DNA from: Kribbella flavida DSM 17836
Lineage (GTDB): Bacteria > Actinomycetota > Actinomycetes > Propionibacteriales > Kribbellaceae
Assembly (NCBI RefSeq): GCF_000024345.1
Contig: NC_013729.1
Coordinates: forward strand, 1,054,001-1,118,000
Direction: 5' to 3'
DNA length: 64,000 nt
Shown here piece by piece: positions 23,355 through 30,441 of this stretch (position 1 is its first letter; every line of letters begins with the position of its first letter). Under the pieces are notes generated by a model. That model searched no databases and was not told the origin of the DNA. It worked only from the letters and a program-made list of their open reading frames with translations. Position numbers and translations under genes: made by a program.

Positions 23355-24392
23355 ATGTCCTGGTCCCGCCGTTCCCGCGCGGCCCTGCGCCCGGCCCGCG
23401 GTGCCGCGCTCGCGGCCGCCGCCCTGCTGGTCGCGACCACGCTGGCCGCGTGCGGCAGCGACGCCGACGAACCGGCCGCCGCCACCGGCGAGGCCGGCGC
23501 CGGTTTCCCGGTCACGCTGAAGAACGTCTTCGGCGAGACCACCATCCCGTCCAAGCCGCAGCGCATCGTCACGCTCGGCTGGAACGCGCAGGACGTGGTC
23601 TACGCCCTCGGCGAGACCCCGGTCGGCATGCCCAAGGTCACCTACGGGGCGGCCAAGGAGGGCGTCACCGCCTGGGACGCCGACAAGTTCGACGCGTCGA
23701 AGACGACGCTGCTGGACTCCGGCGACACCTACCCGTACGAGAAGATCGCCGCGCTCGACCCGGACGTCATCCTGGCGCCGTACGAGGGGTTCGACGAGAC
23801 CGTCTACAAGACGCTGTCCGGGATCGCGCCGACCGTCGCCTACCCGGGCGCGCCGTGGCAGACCAGTTGGCAGGACCAGACCACGCTGATCGGCAAGGCG
23901 CTGGGCAAGCCGGCCGAGGCCGACCAGTTGATCGCCGGCATCAAGGACCGGATCGCCAAGGTCGCCGCCGAGCACCCGGAGTTCAAGGACAAGACGATCA
24001 CCGTTGGCTCGTTCGGCGCCGAGAACTACGTTTACATGCCGGGTGACCCGCGGGTGCAGATCCTGACCGAGATGGGCTTCAAGAACGCGCCCGGCGTGGA
24101 GAAGCTGGAGCAGACGAACACCAAGAAGGAGTTCGCGCTCACCGTCAGCAAGGAGAAGGTGGCCGAGATCGACGCCGACGTGCTGGTCGCCTACGTCGAC
24201 GGGATCGGCGCGGCCAAGTTCACCGCCGACCCGGTGTACGGCGCGCTCGGCGCGGTGAAGAAGGGCAGCGCGTACGTGATGGAGGACCAGCAGGTCATCT
24301 CCGGCATGAGCGCGGTCAGCGTGCTGTCGGTCCCATGGGTGCTGGACAAGATCGTGCCGGGCCTGTCGAAGGCCGCTGAGGCCGCCAACTGA
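23355..24392 (+). CDS. Fe3+-siderophore ABC transporter substrate-binding lipoprotein
   Basis: The 345-residue protein has a lipoprotein signal (Arg-rich start, AAAALLVATTLA, lipobox LAAC near residue 33) and a class III periplasmic-binding (FepB/FhuD/FecB) domain. Characteristic parts are PSKPQRIVTLGWNAQDVVYALG, KIAALDPDVILAPYEGF and VPWVLDKIVPGLSKAAE. It should capture a ferric siderophore at the cell surface. No permease or ATPase gene is adjacent, so it must share a transporter encoded elsewhere. An AAGGAG ribosome site lies 8 nt before the ATG. The iron box predicts derepression under low iron. Confidence 0.9.
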   Translation: MSWSRRSRAALRPARGAALAAAALLVATTLAACGSDADEPAAATGEAGAGFPVTLKNVFGETTIPSKPQRIVTLGWNAQDVVYALGETPVGMPKVTYGAAKEGVTAWDADKFDASKTTLLDSGDTYPYEKIAALDPDVILAPYEGFDETVYKTLSGIAPTVAYPGAPWQTSWQDQTTLIGKALGKPAEADQLIAGIKDRIAKVAAEHPEFKDKTITVGSFGAENYVYMPGDPRVQILTEMGFKNAPGVEKLEQTNTKKEFALTVSKEKVAEIDADVLVAYVDGIGAAKFTADPVYGALGAVKKGSAYVMEDQQVISGMSAVSVLSVPWVLDKIVPGLSKAAEAAN

Positions 24393-24403
24393 CCGGCTGA
24401 CCG

Positions 24404-24470
24404 GGCGGTCCCGGCCACAGGACCGCCGGACAGCGAACGGGCCACCCCGCGTGCCGGGGTGGCCCGTTCG
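24404..24470. terminator. Two tandem hairpins, bidirectional terminator
   Basis: The first stem is GGCGGTCC (24404-24411) with GGACCGCC (24420-24427). The second is a perfect 16-bp stem (24434-24449 with 24455-24470, 5-nt loop). They lie between the convergent siderophore-binding and lpqE genes. Confidence 0.8.
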
Positions 24471-24516
24471 TCCGTGCTGGCGCCGCTCACGGGGCGGCGC
24501 GGCCCGTCCGGCGCGG

Positions 24517-25077
24517 TCAGCCGTGGCTCTCCCCGCCCGCGTCGTCGCGCGGCGTGGGGCTGTAGTGGTCGGTGGTGAGGACCGGGATCGAAGCGGTGAT
24601 CGGGGCGGCCTTGGCGAAGGTGATGGTCACCTTGATCATCGAGCCCGGCTTGCCGCCGGTGACGGTGAACGGCTTGCCGGTGGCCGGCGGCAGGATCAGC
24701 GAGGCGCCCGGCGCCAGCGTCATCGGCCGGACGCCGCCGAAGGTGACGGTGGCGGGCTGCTCCGCGGGGACCTGGCCGTCGCCGGTCTCCGGGGCGTCGG
24801 CCGGCGCGGACGCGATCGACACCAGCGTGTCGGCGGTGCGCCCGGTGTTGACGATCGCGGAGTGCAGGACACCCTTGCCGTCCTCGGACGCGAGCACCAG
24901 CATGTTGCGGACGCCGACCGAGCCGGAGTCCGCGTTGGTGCCCTCGGCGGGCTGGTAGGCCTGCTGGGTCTGTGCGTTGAAGTTCGCACCGCAGGCCGCG
25001 AGCGCGAGGCCCAGCGTGACGGTGGCGCCGGCCGCGGCTGCGCGGCGCAGGGCCTGCGGGGGCAACGTGATGGGCAC
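24517..25077 (-). CDS. lpqE: LpqE-like lipoprotein
   Basis: The 186-residue protein has a lipoprotein signal peptide with lipobox LAAC near residue 28. The mature part is beta-rich, with VRNMLVLASEDGKGVLHSAI, VTFGGVRPMTLAPGASLILP and KPGSMIKVTITF. This resembles the actinobacterial LpqE family (Rv3584) with a PCu(A)C-like fold, although the copper-ligand Met/His pattern of true PCu(A)C chaperones is not evident. It is divergent from carD, as lpqE is in mycobacteria. The function is not established. GTG 25077 follows a GGAGAGGG site. Confidence 0.75.
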   Translation of the reverse strand: MPITLPPQALRRAAAAGATVTLGLALAACGANFNAQTQQAYQPAEGTNADSGSVGVRNMLVLASEDGKGVLHSAIVNTGRTADTLVSIASAPADAPETGDGQVPAEQPATVTFGGVRPMTLAPGASLILPPATGKPFTVTGGKPGSMIKVTITFAKAAPITASIPVLTTDHYSPTPRDDAGGESHG

Positions 25078-25297
25078 TGGGGATCCCTCTCCTACAAGCT
25101 GTGGACACCGTCAGGCAGCAGCCTCCGGCGCAGCAAAGCGTAGCGACTACGGGGCCCCGGCCGGACGGCGGCTCCACCTGGTGAGGGTGTCCCGGGCCAC
25201 CGAACACCGCGCGCGAGGCACGCCGGACAGCGTTTGTCAAGGCGGGAAATGGCCTCTGACCAGCGCAAACGCCCCGGCCGGACCAGCGACCGCGTGG

Positions 25298-25303
25298 TAG
25301 CAT
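25298..25303 (+). promoter_or_regulatory. carD promoter -10
   Basis: TAGCAT lies 26 nt before the carD ATG, and a GGAAAGGGG ribosome site (25311-25319) lies between. This gene therefore appears to have a conventional short leader, unlike most in the window. Confidence 0.5.
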
Positions 25304-25329
25304 AGGTGTTGGAAAGGGGCACGTGACAT

Positions 25330-25815
25330 ATGACTTTCACAGTCGGCGAGACGGTTGTTTACCCCAATCACGGTGCGGCCGTCATCGAGGACATCGAGAC
25401 CCGTCAGATCAAAGGTGAGGACAAGACCTATCTGGTCTTGAGGATCGTCGCTCAGAACGACCTGGTCGTCCGGGTCCCCGCGTGCAACCTCGATCTCGTC
25501 GGCGTGCGTGACGTCGTGGATCAGGCCGGTCTGGAGCGCGTCTTCGACGTGCTGCGGGCGCCGCACACGGAGGAGCCGACCAACTGGTCGCGACGTTACA
25601 AGGCGAACCTGGAGAAGTTGCACTCCGGTGACGTGATGAAGGTGGCAGAGGTCGTGCGCGACCTGTGGCGCCGTGAGCGTGACCGCGGTCTGTCCGCCGG
25701 TGAGAAGCGGATGCTGGCGAAGGCTCGCCAGATCCTGGTCTCCGAGCTGGCGCTGGCCGAGCACACCAACGAGGACAAGGCGGAAGCCATCCTCGACGAG
25801 GTCCTCGCTTCCTGA
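25330..25815 (+). CDS. carD: CarD-family transcription factor
   Basis: The 161-residue essential regulator binds the RNA polymerase beta subunit and stabilises open complexes, notably at rRNA promoters. The N-terminal RNAP-interaction (Tudor-like) domain is [20 protein letters not shown] with [12 protein letters not shown]. The helical DNA-binding half contains [15 protein letters not shown], the conserved Trp and Arg cluster, and [20 protein letters not shown]. It is nearly the length of mycobacterial CarD. It is followed by ispD and ispF as in other actinobacteria. Confidence 0.96.
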   Translation: MTFTVGETVVYPNHGAAVIEDIETRQIKGEDKTYLVLRIVAQNDLVVRVPACNLDLVGVRDVVDQAGLERVFDVLRAPHTEEPTNWSRRYKANLEKLHSGDVMKVAEVVRDLWRRERDRGLSAGEKRMLAKARQILVSELALAEHTNEDKAEAILDEVLAS

Positions 25816-25846
25816 TCTCCGGGAACTGATCCGGTTCTCGAGTCGG

Positions 25847-25872
25847 TACTGTCCGGCATGATGGCGTCGTGA
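25847..25872 (+). promoter_or_regulatory. ispD promoter with possible leaderless mini-ORF
   Basis: A TACTGT -10 (25847-25852) is followed after 5 nt by ATG ATG GCG TCG TGA. The TGA overlaps the ispD GTG start as GTGA. A transcript starting near 25858 would begin with this 4-codon frame, which could couple initiation at ispD. Confidence 0.4.
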
Positions 25873-26570
25873 GTACTGCGGCGATCATTCCGGCGGCCGG
25901 TCTCGGGCTTCGGCTCGGTGGCGAGGCACCCAAAGCGTTACGAGAGGTCGGCGGCGAATCGCTGTTGGTCCACGCTCTGCGTGGACTGCGGGCAGCGACC
26001 GCCGCCGACCTCGTCTGTTTCGTCGTCGCGGTCCCGCCGGGCAGCGAGCACGTCGTCCGCACATTGCTCGACCCATACGCCGGTGACTCCGCGCTGCACA
26101 TTGTGGCCGGCGGCGCCGAACGCACCGACTCGGTCCGGCACGCGCTGGAGCTGGTCCCTGCCGAGGGCATCGACTGCGTGCTGGTGCACGACGCGGCCCG
26201 GTCGTTCGTACCGGTCGCGGTGATCGAGCGGGTCGTCGACGCGGTCCGCGCGGGCGCTCCGGCGGTGGTGCCGGCGATCCCGGTGACCGACACGGTGAAG
26301 CGGGTGGACGCGCGCGGCCAGGTGGTCGACACGCCCGACCGGTCCACGCTGGTCGCGGTCCAGACGCCGCAGGGGTTCGAGCCGGGACTGTTGCGCAGGG
26401 CCCATGCTTGCGGCGGTGCGGTGACCGGGGCAACGGACGACGCGATGCTGTGCGAGCGGCTCGGCGTGACGGTGCAGACGGTCGAGGGTTCCGAGGACGC
26501 GTTCAAGGTGACCCGGCCGCGCGATCTGTTGCTGGCCGAGTGGATCCTGGCCGAGAGGCGGTCCTCGTGA
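25869..26570 (+). CDS. ispD: 2-C-methyl-D-erythritol 4-phosphate cytidylyltransferase
   Basis: The 233-residue MEP-pathway enzyme forms CDP-ME from MEP and CTP. The N-terminal nucleotide-binding loop is [21 protein letters not shown], with the conserved Arg and Lys. The family motif [29 protein letters not shown] and the signature [11 protein letters not shown] follow. The length is normal. GTG 25869 is the only start that gives the full loop. It overlaps ispF by GTGA. Confidence 0.95.
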   Translation: MSTAAIIPAAGLGLRLGGEAPKALREVGGESLLVHALRGLRAATAADLVCFVVAVPPGSEHVVRTLLDPYAGDSALHIVAGGAERTDSVRHALELVPAEGIDCVLVHDAARSFVPVAVIERVVDAVRAGAPAVVPAIPVTDTVKRVDARGQVVDTPDRSTLVAVQTPQGFEPGLLRRAHACGGAVTGATDDAMLCERLGVTVQTVEGSEDAFKVTRPRDLLLAEWILAERRSS

Positions 26571-27037
26571 AGGTGCCGAGAGTGGGCACGGGGGTCGACG
26601 TGCACCCGGTCGAAGCAGGCCGGCCGATGTGGCTGGCCGGGCTGCTCTGGCCGGACGAGGCCGCCGGGCCGTCGGGACACTCCGACGGCGACGTGGCCGC
26701 GCATGCCGCGTGTGACGCCCTACTGTCCGCCGCACGACTCGGCGACCTCGGCTCGAACTTCGGTACCGCGGAGCCCGAGTGGGCCGGCGCTTCCGGGGCT
26801 GCCTTGCTCGCCGAGGCGGCGCGACGGGTCCGGGCCGCGGGCTACGAGATCGGCAACGTGTCCGTCCAGGTGATCTGCAACCGTCCGCGCTTCGCCGCGC
26901 GGCGCGAGGAGGCCGAGAAGGCCCTGAGCGCGGCCTGTGACGCCGACGTCTCGGTCAGCGCCACGACCACGGACGGTCTGGGCCTCACCGGCCGGGGCGA
27001 AGGCATCGCCGCGATCGCCACCGCCCTGGTCTACTGA
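26567..27037 (+). CDS. ispF: 2-C-methyl-D-erythritol 2,4-cyclodiphosphate synthase
   Basis: The 156-residue MEP-pathway enzyme cyclises CDP-ME-2-phosphate to MEcPP, releasing CMP. The zinc ligands Asp11 and His13 are in GVDVHPV, and the third His is in [17 protein letters not shown]. The C-terminal [19 protein letters not shown] is the CMP and allosteric signature. GTG 26567 overlaps the ispD stop as GTGA. In many actinobacteria cysS follows, but here 21.5 kb of other genes intervene. Confidence 0.95.
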   Translation: MKVPRVGTGVDVHPVEAGRPMWLAGLLWPDEAAGPSGHSDGDVAAHAACDALLSAARLGDLGSNFGTAEPEWAGASGAALLAEAARRVRAAGYEIGNVSVQVICNRPRFAARREEAEKALSAACDADVSVSATTTDGLGLTGRGEGIAAIATALVY

Positions 27038-27073
27038 CGACTCCCGCGCCACCGTTCCACGCTGCACGAACCC

Positions 27074-27137
27074 CACTTTGGGCACCGCCCAGCCAACTTT
27101 CGGCCTCATCGCCGGCTGAGCGGTGCACAGAGCTGGT
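27074..27137. repeat. 60-bp imperfect palindromic repeat, copy 3
   Basis: The left arm TTTGGGCACCGCCCAGCC starts at 27077. The right segment TGAGCGGTGCACAGAG starts at 27117, the same 40-nt offset as in the copies at 11601 and 11721. Over a 19-nt arm (CTTTGGGCACC...AGCC) 15 positions can pair. It lies between convergent genes, as copies 1 and 2 do. Confidence 0.6.
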
Positions 27138-27149
27138 GTTGGGCAAGGA

Positions 27150-28100
27150 TCAGCGGGGACGGCCGAAGCGGACCTCGCGGGGAGACAGTTCGTCGCCTCG
27201 CCGCTCGGTGAGCACGGCGTACAACTCAGGACGGCGGCCGCGGAGCCAGCGCTGACCCGTTGAGGCCGGCACCAGGTCGAGGTCGAGGTCCGCGACCACC
27301 ACCGCCTCGGCGGGGACCGGGGTCTCGGCGACGATGCGGCCGTACGGGTCGATCACCATCGAGTTGCCGGTGCGCAGCTCGTCGTCGTCCTGGCCGACTC
27401 CGTTGCTGAAGAGCACGAACAGCCCGTTGTCGTGGGCCCGGGCCGGCAGCCAGCGCATCAGCCAGCCCCGGCCGTTCGGCCCGTTGAAGGCGGCCTCGAC
27501 CGCCGCCGGGTCCTCCGCCCGCCGGTGCCAGACCTCGACCGGGATCGGCTTCATCCCGTGCGGGCTGCGCGACCTGGTGCCGCCGGTCTGGTGCGGCGCG
27601 AGCAGCACCGTTGCCCCGAGCAATGCGGTGGCGCGGACGTTCTCGACCAGGTTGTTGTCCCAGCAGATCAGGATGCCGACCCTGACCTGCCACGGCGTGT
27701 CGAAGACGGTGAAGCCGTCGCCGCTGGAGATCGCCTCGTGCTCGAACGCGTGCAGCTTGCGGTGCACGTGCAGCTCGCCGTCCGGCAGGCACACGGCGTA
27801 CGCGTTGAAGAGCCGGCCGGCGTCGGCCTCGAGCCAGCCGACGCCGAGGCCGGCGCCGAGCTCGCGGGCGAGAGCGCGGACGGCGGAGATGCCCGGGCCG
27901 GTCCGCGGTTCGGCGAGCTCGTGCAGCCGGGCGGCCGGGTGGCGGCGCAGGTGCCAGTAGCCGAGCAGGCACATCTCCGGGAACACCACCAGCTGAGCGC
28001 CCTGGTCGACGGCCTGCTGGGCGAGGCGCCGGACGGTGGACAAGTTGGTCTCCGGATCGTCCGGGACCGGTTCGAACTGGACGACGGCGGTTCGCAGCAT
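27150..28100 (-). CDS. Nitrilase-superfamily carbon-nitrogen hydrolase
   Basis: The 316-residue enzyme has the Glu-Lys-Cys triad of the nitrilase superfamily: Glu in VVFPEMCLLGY (about 48), Lys in HRKLHAFEHE (about 125) and Cys in VGILICWDNN (about 160). Members hydrolyse amides, carbamoyl groups or nitriles. The aromatic GGTRSRSPHGMKPIPVEVW region is unusual enough that the substrate cannot be named. ATG 28100 is chosen over 28133 and 28106 because an AAGGAG site sits 6 nt upstream. It is divergent from a LysR gene, which probably controls it. Confidence 0.87.
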   Translation of the reverse strand: MLRTAVVQFEPVPDDPETNLSTVRRLAQQAVDQGAQLVVFPEMCLLGYWHLRRHPAARLHELAEPRTGPGISAVRALARELGAGLGVGWLEADAGRLFNAYAVCLPDGELHVHRKLHAFEHEAISSGDGFTVFDTPWQVRVGILICWDNNLVENVRATALLGATVLLAPHQTGGTRSRSPHGMKPIPVEVWHRRAEDPAAVEAAFNGPNGRGWLMRWLPARAHDNGLFVLFSNGVGQDDDELRTGNSMVIDPYGRIVAETPVPAEAVVVADLDLDLVPASTGQRWLRGRRPELYAVLTERRGDELSPREVRFGRPR

Positions 28101-28164
28101 CGGCATCTCCTTCGCGGGGTCTACCGCCAGCAAACCGCGCCCCGAGCATGCCGTCCAATGATAT

Positions 28165-28189
28165 CCACAGGGTTATCCATATCCTGTGG
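28165..28189. promoter_or_regulatory. LysR operator-like dyad and -10
   Basis: CCACAGG (28165-28171) and CCTGTGG (28183-28189) form a perfect dyad with 11-nt spacing in the divergent nitrilase/lysR region. It overlaps a TATCCT -10 (28180-28185) that ends 6 nt before the LysR ATG. Autorepression plus activation of the nitrilase gene is the usual LysR logic. Confidence 0.6.
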
Positions 28190-28191
28190 TT

Positions 28192-29055
28192 ATGGACCTG
28201 CGGCTGCTCCGAACCTTCGCCACGGTCGCTCGCACGGGCAACGTCAGCGCCGCCGCGGTCGAGCTGTCGACCAGTCAGCCGGCTGTCACGAAGCAGCTGC
28301 AGCTGCTCGAACGCCGGGTCGGGGCGACCCTGTTCGTCCGTGGCCGCCAGGGCGCGCGACTGACCGCGGCCGGGGAGGCGTTGCTGCCCGACGCGCTCGA
28401 CCTGCTCAGCCGGTCGGAGGCCTTCGAACGCCGGGCCGCGTCGGTCGCGGCCGGGGAGGACGGCTCGCTGGCGATCGGTTTCGGCTTGTCCGGGATCGAG
28501 CTCGCCCCGCGGGCCGTGGCGTTGTTCCGGAGCAGGTACCCCGGCGTCGCGGTGTCGCTCGACGACATGTCGTCCGCGGTCCAGTGCGAACGCCTGCTCG
28601 CCGGCACTCTGCAGATCGGGTTCGTCCGCCTGCCGGCACCGGCCGGGATCGACCACGTCCGGCTACGCAAGGACCGGTTGGCGTTGGCCCTGCCCGCGAC
28701 GATCGACGTCCCCGCCAACATCCCGGCCTGGCTCGACGGCCGCCCGCTGGTGCGGTTGCGCCCGGTCCGTGGCCCCGGCCTGTCCCACCAGATCACCACC
28801 CTGTACGCCGAACTCGGCTGCACACCCCTGATCCTGCAGGAGGCGGACGACCTGTTGACCGTGCTCGCGCTGGTCGCCGCCGGAGTGGGCCCGGCCGTCG
28901 TACCGGCCAGTGCGGGCACGATCGCCTCTGACGGCGTGCGGCTGGTGCCGCTGCGAGGCAAGTCCGCGTGCTGGTGGATCGGCGCGGCGTGGGTGGAACG
29001 CTCACTCGTGCTCGACCGCTTCCTCACCGCAGCGACCGACGCCGCGCGCAGCTGA
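28192..29055 (+). CDS. LysR-family transcriptional regulator
   Basis: The 287-residue regulator has the LysR winged helix at residues 1-60 (MDLRLLRTFATVARTGNVSA, then STSQPAVTKQLQLLERRVGA) and a periplasmic-binding-like co-inducer domain (about 90-285). ATG 28192 is preferred to GTG 28186 because of the adjacent -10 and the family N-terminus. It is divergent from the nitrilase gene with a dyad between them, and tail-to-tail with the M1 peptidase gene 24 bp away. The inducer is unknown. Confidence 0.9.
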   Translation: MDLRLLRTFATVARTGNVSAAAVELSTSQPAVTKQLQLLERRVGATLFVRGRQGARLTAAGEALLPDALDLLSRSEAFERRAASVAAGEDGSLAIGFGLSGIELAPRAVALFRSRYPGVAVSLDDMSSAVQCERLLAGTLQIGFVRLPAPAGIDHVRLRKDRLALALPATIDVPANIPAWLDGRPLVRLRPVRGPGLSHQITTLYAELGCTPLILQEADDLLTVLALVAAGVGPAVVPASAGTIASDGVRLVPLRGKSACWWIGAAWVERSLVLDRFLTAATDAARS

Positions 29056-29079
29056 GCGGCCGCGCCCACCTCGGAACGG

Positions 29080-30441
29080 TCAGCGCCGGCGGCGGGTGGT
29101 CCGGGGCAGTGCAGGCAGGGCCGGGGAGTCCAGCCAGGCCGCGAAGAGCGCGCGGACGGCGGCTTCGTCAGGGGCGACCGAGGCGGCGAGGTCGATGAAA
29201 TCCTCGGTGGTGACCGAGCCGTGCCGATGCGTCCGGGTCCAGGTGCGGAGCAAGTCGAAGAAGACACCGTCGCCGAGGTGCAGGCGCACCATGTGCAGGG
29301 TGATCGCGCCGCGCTTGTAGAGGCGGTCGTCGAACATCAGCTCAGGGCCGGGGTTGGACAGCAGCAGATCCTGAGCGAGACCGGCCAGCCGGCTGTGAGC
29401 CTTCGAGACCTGCTGGTCGGCCGACAGGCCACCGGACCGCTCCGACCACAACCACTCGGCGTAACAGGCGAATCCCTCGTTGAGCCAGATGTGCCGCCAG
29501 CTGGCCGGGGTCAGGCTGTTGCCGAACCACTGGTGGGCCAGCTCGTGCGCGACCAGCCGCTCGGACCCCCGCCGGCCGTCCACATGGTTGCTGCCGAACA
29601 CCGAGATGCCCTGCGCCTCCAGCGGAATCTCCAGCGGGTCGTCCGTCACCACCACCGTGTACGCCGTGAACGGGTACGGCCCGAAGAGCTCGCAGAACAG
29701 CTTCACCATGTCCTGCTGCCGGCCGAAGTCGGTCCGGAAGTCGCGGATCAGCCCGTGCGGCAGGACCGCCCGCTGGGTCACCGGCGCCGAGGCCAGCTCC
29801 AGCTCGTCGTACCGGCCGATCTGCACGGTCGCCAGGTACGTCGCCATCGGGGCGGCCTGGTCGTAGACCCAGCTGGTCCGGCTCGCCTTGCTCCGCCGCG
29901 ACACCAGCCGCCCGTTCGCGACCACGTGGTACGGCGAGTCGGTGGTGACGGTGATCCGGTAGTGCGCCTTGTCGCCGGGATGGTCGTTGCAGGGGAACCA
30001 GGTGGCCGCCCCGCTGGGCTGGCTCGCGACGATGACGCCCTCGGTCAGTTCCTCCCAGCCGAGCTCGCCCCACGGGCTGTCGGCGGGCGCGGGGTTGCCG
30101 GAGTACTGGACCTCGACGACGAACTCGGTGCCGTCCATCAGGCCGGCGGCGGGCCAGACGTGCAGCTTGCCGTTGCGGTGCGTGTACCGGCCGGCCCGGC
30201 GGCCGTTGACGGACACCTTGGCGACCCGTAGGCCAACCAGGTCGAGACTGAGCCGGGACAGCGGCTGGGTCGCGACCGCGGTGATGGTCGCCTTGCCGGT
30301 CAGCCGGTTGCTGTTGACCCGGTAGTCGAGATCGAGCTCGTACGACTCGACCGAGTAGCCGCCGTTGCCGTGGCTCGGAACGTACGGGTCCCCCGCGGTG
30401 TCCGGGCCCGGCCGTGCCTTGAGCAAGTCATCGGCAACCAT
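29080..30441 (-). CDS. M1-family zinc aminopeptidase, coupled to Pls-like synthetase
   Basis: The 453-residue metallopeptidase lacks a signal peptide. It has the M1 N-terminal beta domain (SYELDLDYRVNSNRLTGKAT) and a thermolysin-like domain with HELAHQWFGNSLTP near residue 298 and the third zinc ligand in LNEGFACYAEW about 20 residues later. The exopeptidase GAMEN motif is replaced by AQGISVFGSNHV. It lacks the large C-terminal ERAP-like domain, so it is a short M1 form. ATG 30441 shares one base with the upstream synthetase stop (TGATG), which means cotranslation. In poly-lysine producers a zinc aminopeptidase (Pld) degrades the polymer. Polymer trimming or self-protection is therefore a reasonable inference. 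Confidence 0.87.
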   Translation of the reverse strand: MVADDLLKARPGPDTAGDPYVPSHGNGGYSVESYELDLDYRVNSNRLTGKATITAVATQPLSRLSLDLVGLRVAKVSVNGRRAGRYTHRNGKLHVWPAAGLMDGTEFVVEVQYSGNPAPADSPWGELGWEELTEGVIVASQPSGAATWFPCNDHPGDKAHYRITVTTDSPYHVVANGRLVSRRSKASRTSWVYDQAAPMATYLATVQIGRYDELELASAPVTQRAVLPHGLIRDFRTDFGRQQDMVKLFCELFGPYPFTAYTVVVTDDPLEIPLEAQGISVFGSNHVDGRRGSERLVAHELAHQWFGNSLTPASWRHIWLNEGFACYAEWLWSERSGGLSADQQVSKAHSRLAGLAQDLLLSNPGPELMFDDRLYKRGAITLHMVRLHLGDGVFFDLLRTWTRTHRHGSVTTEDFIDLAASVAPDEAAVRALFAAWLDSPALPALPRTTRRRR

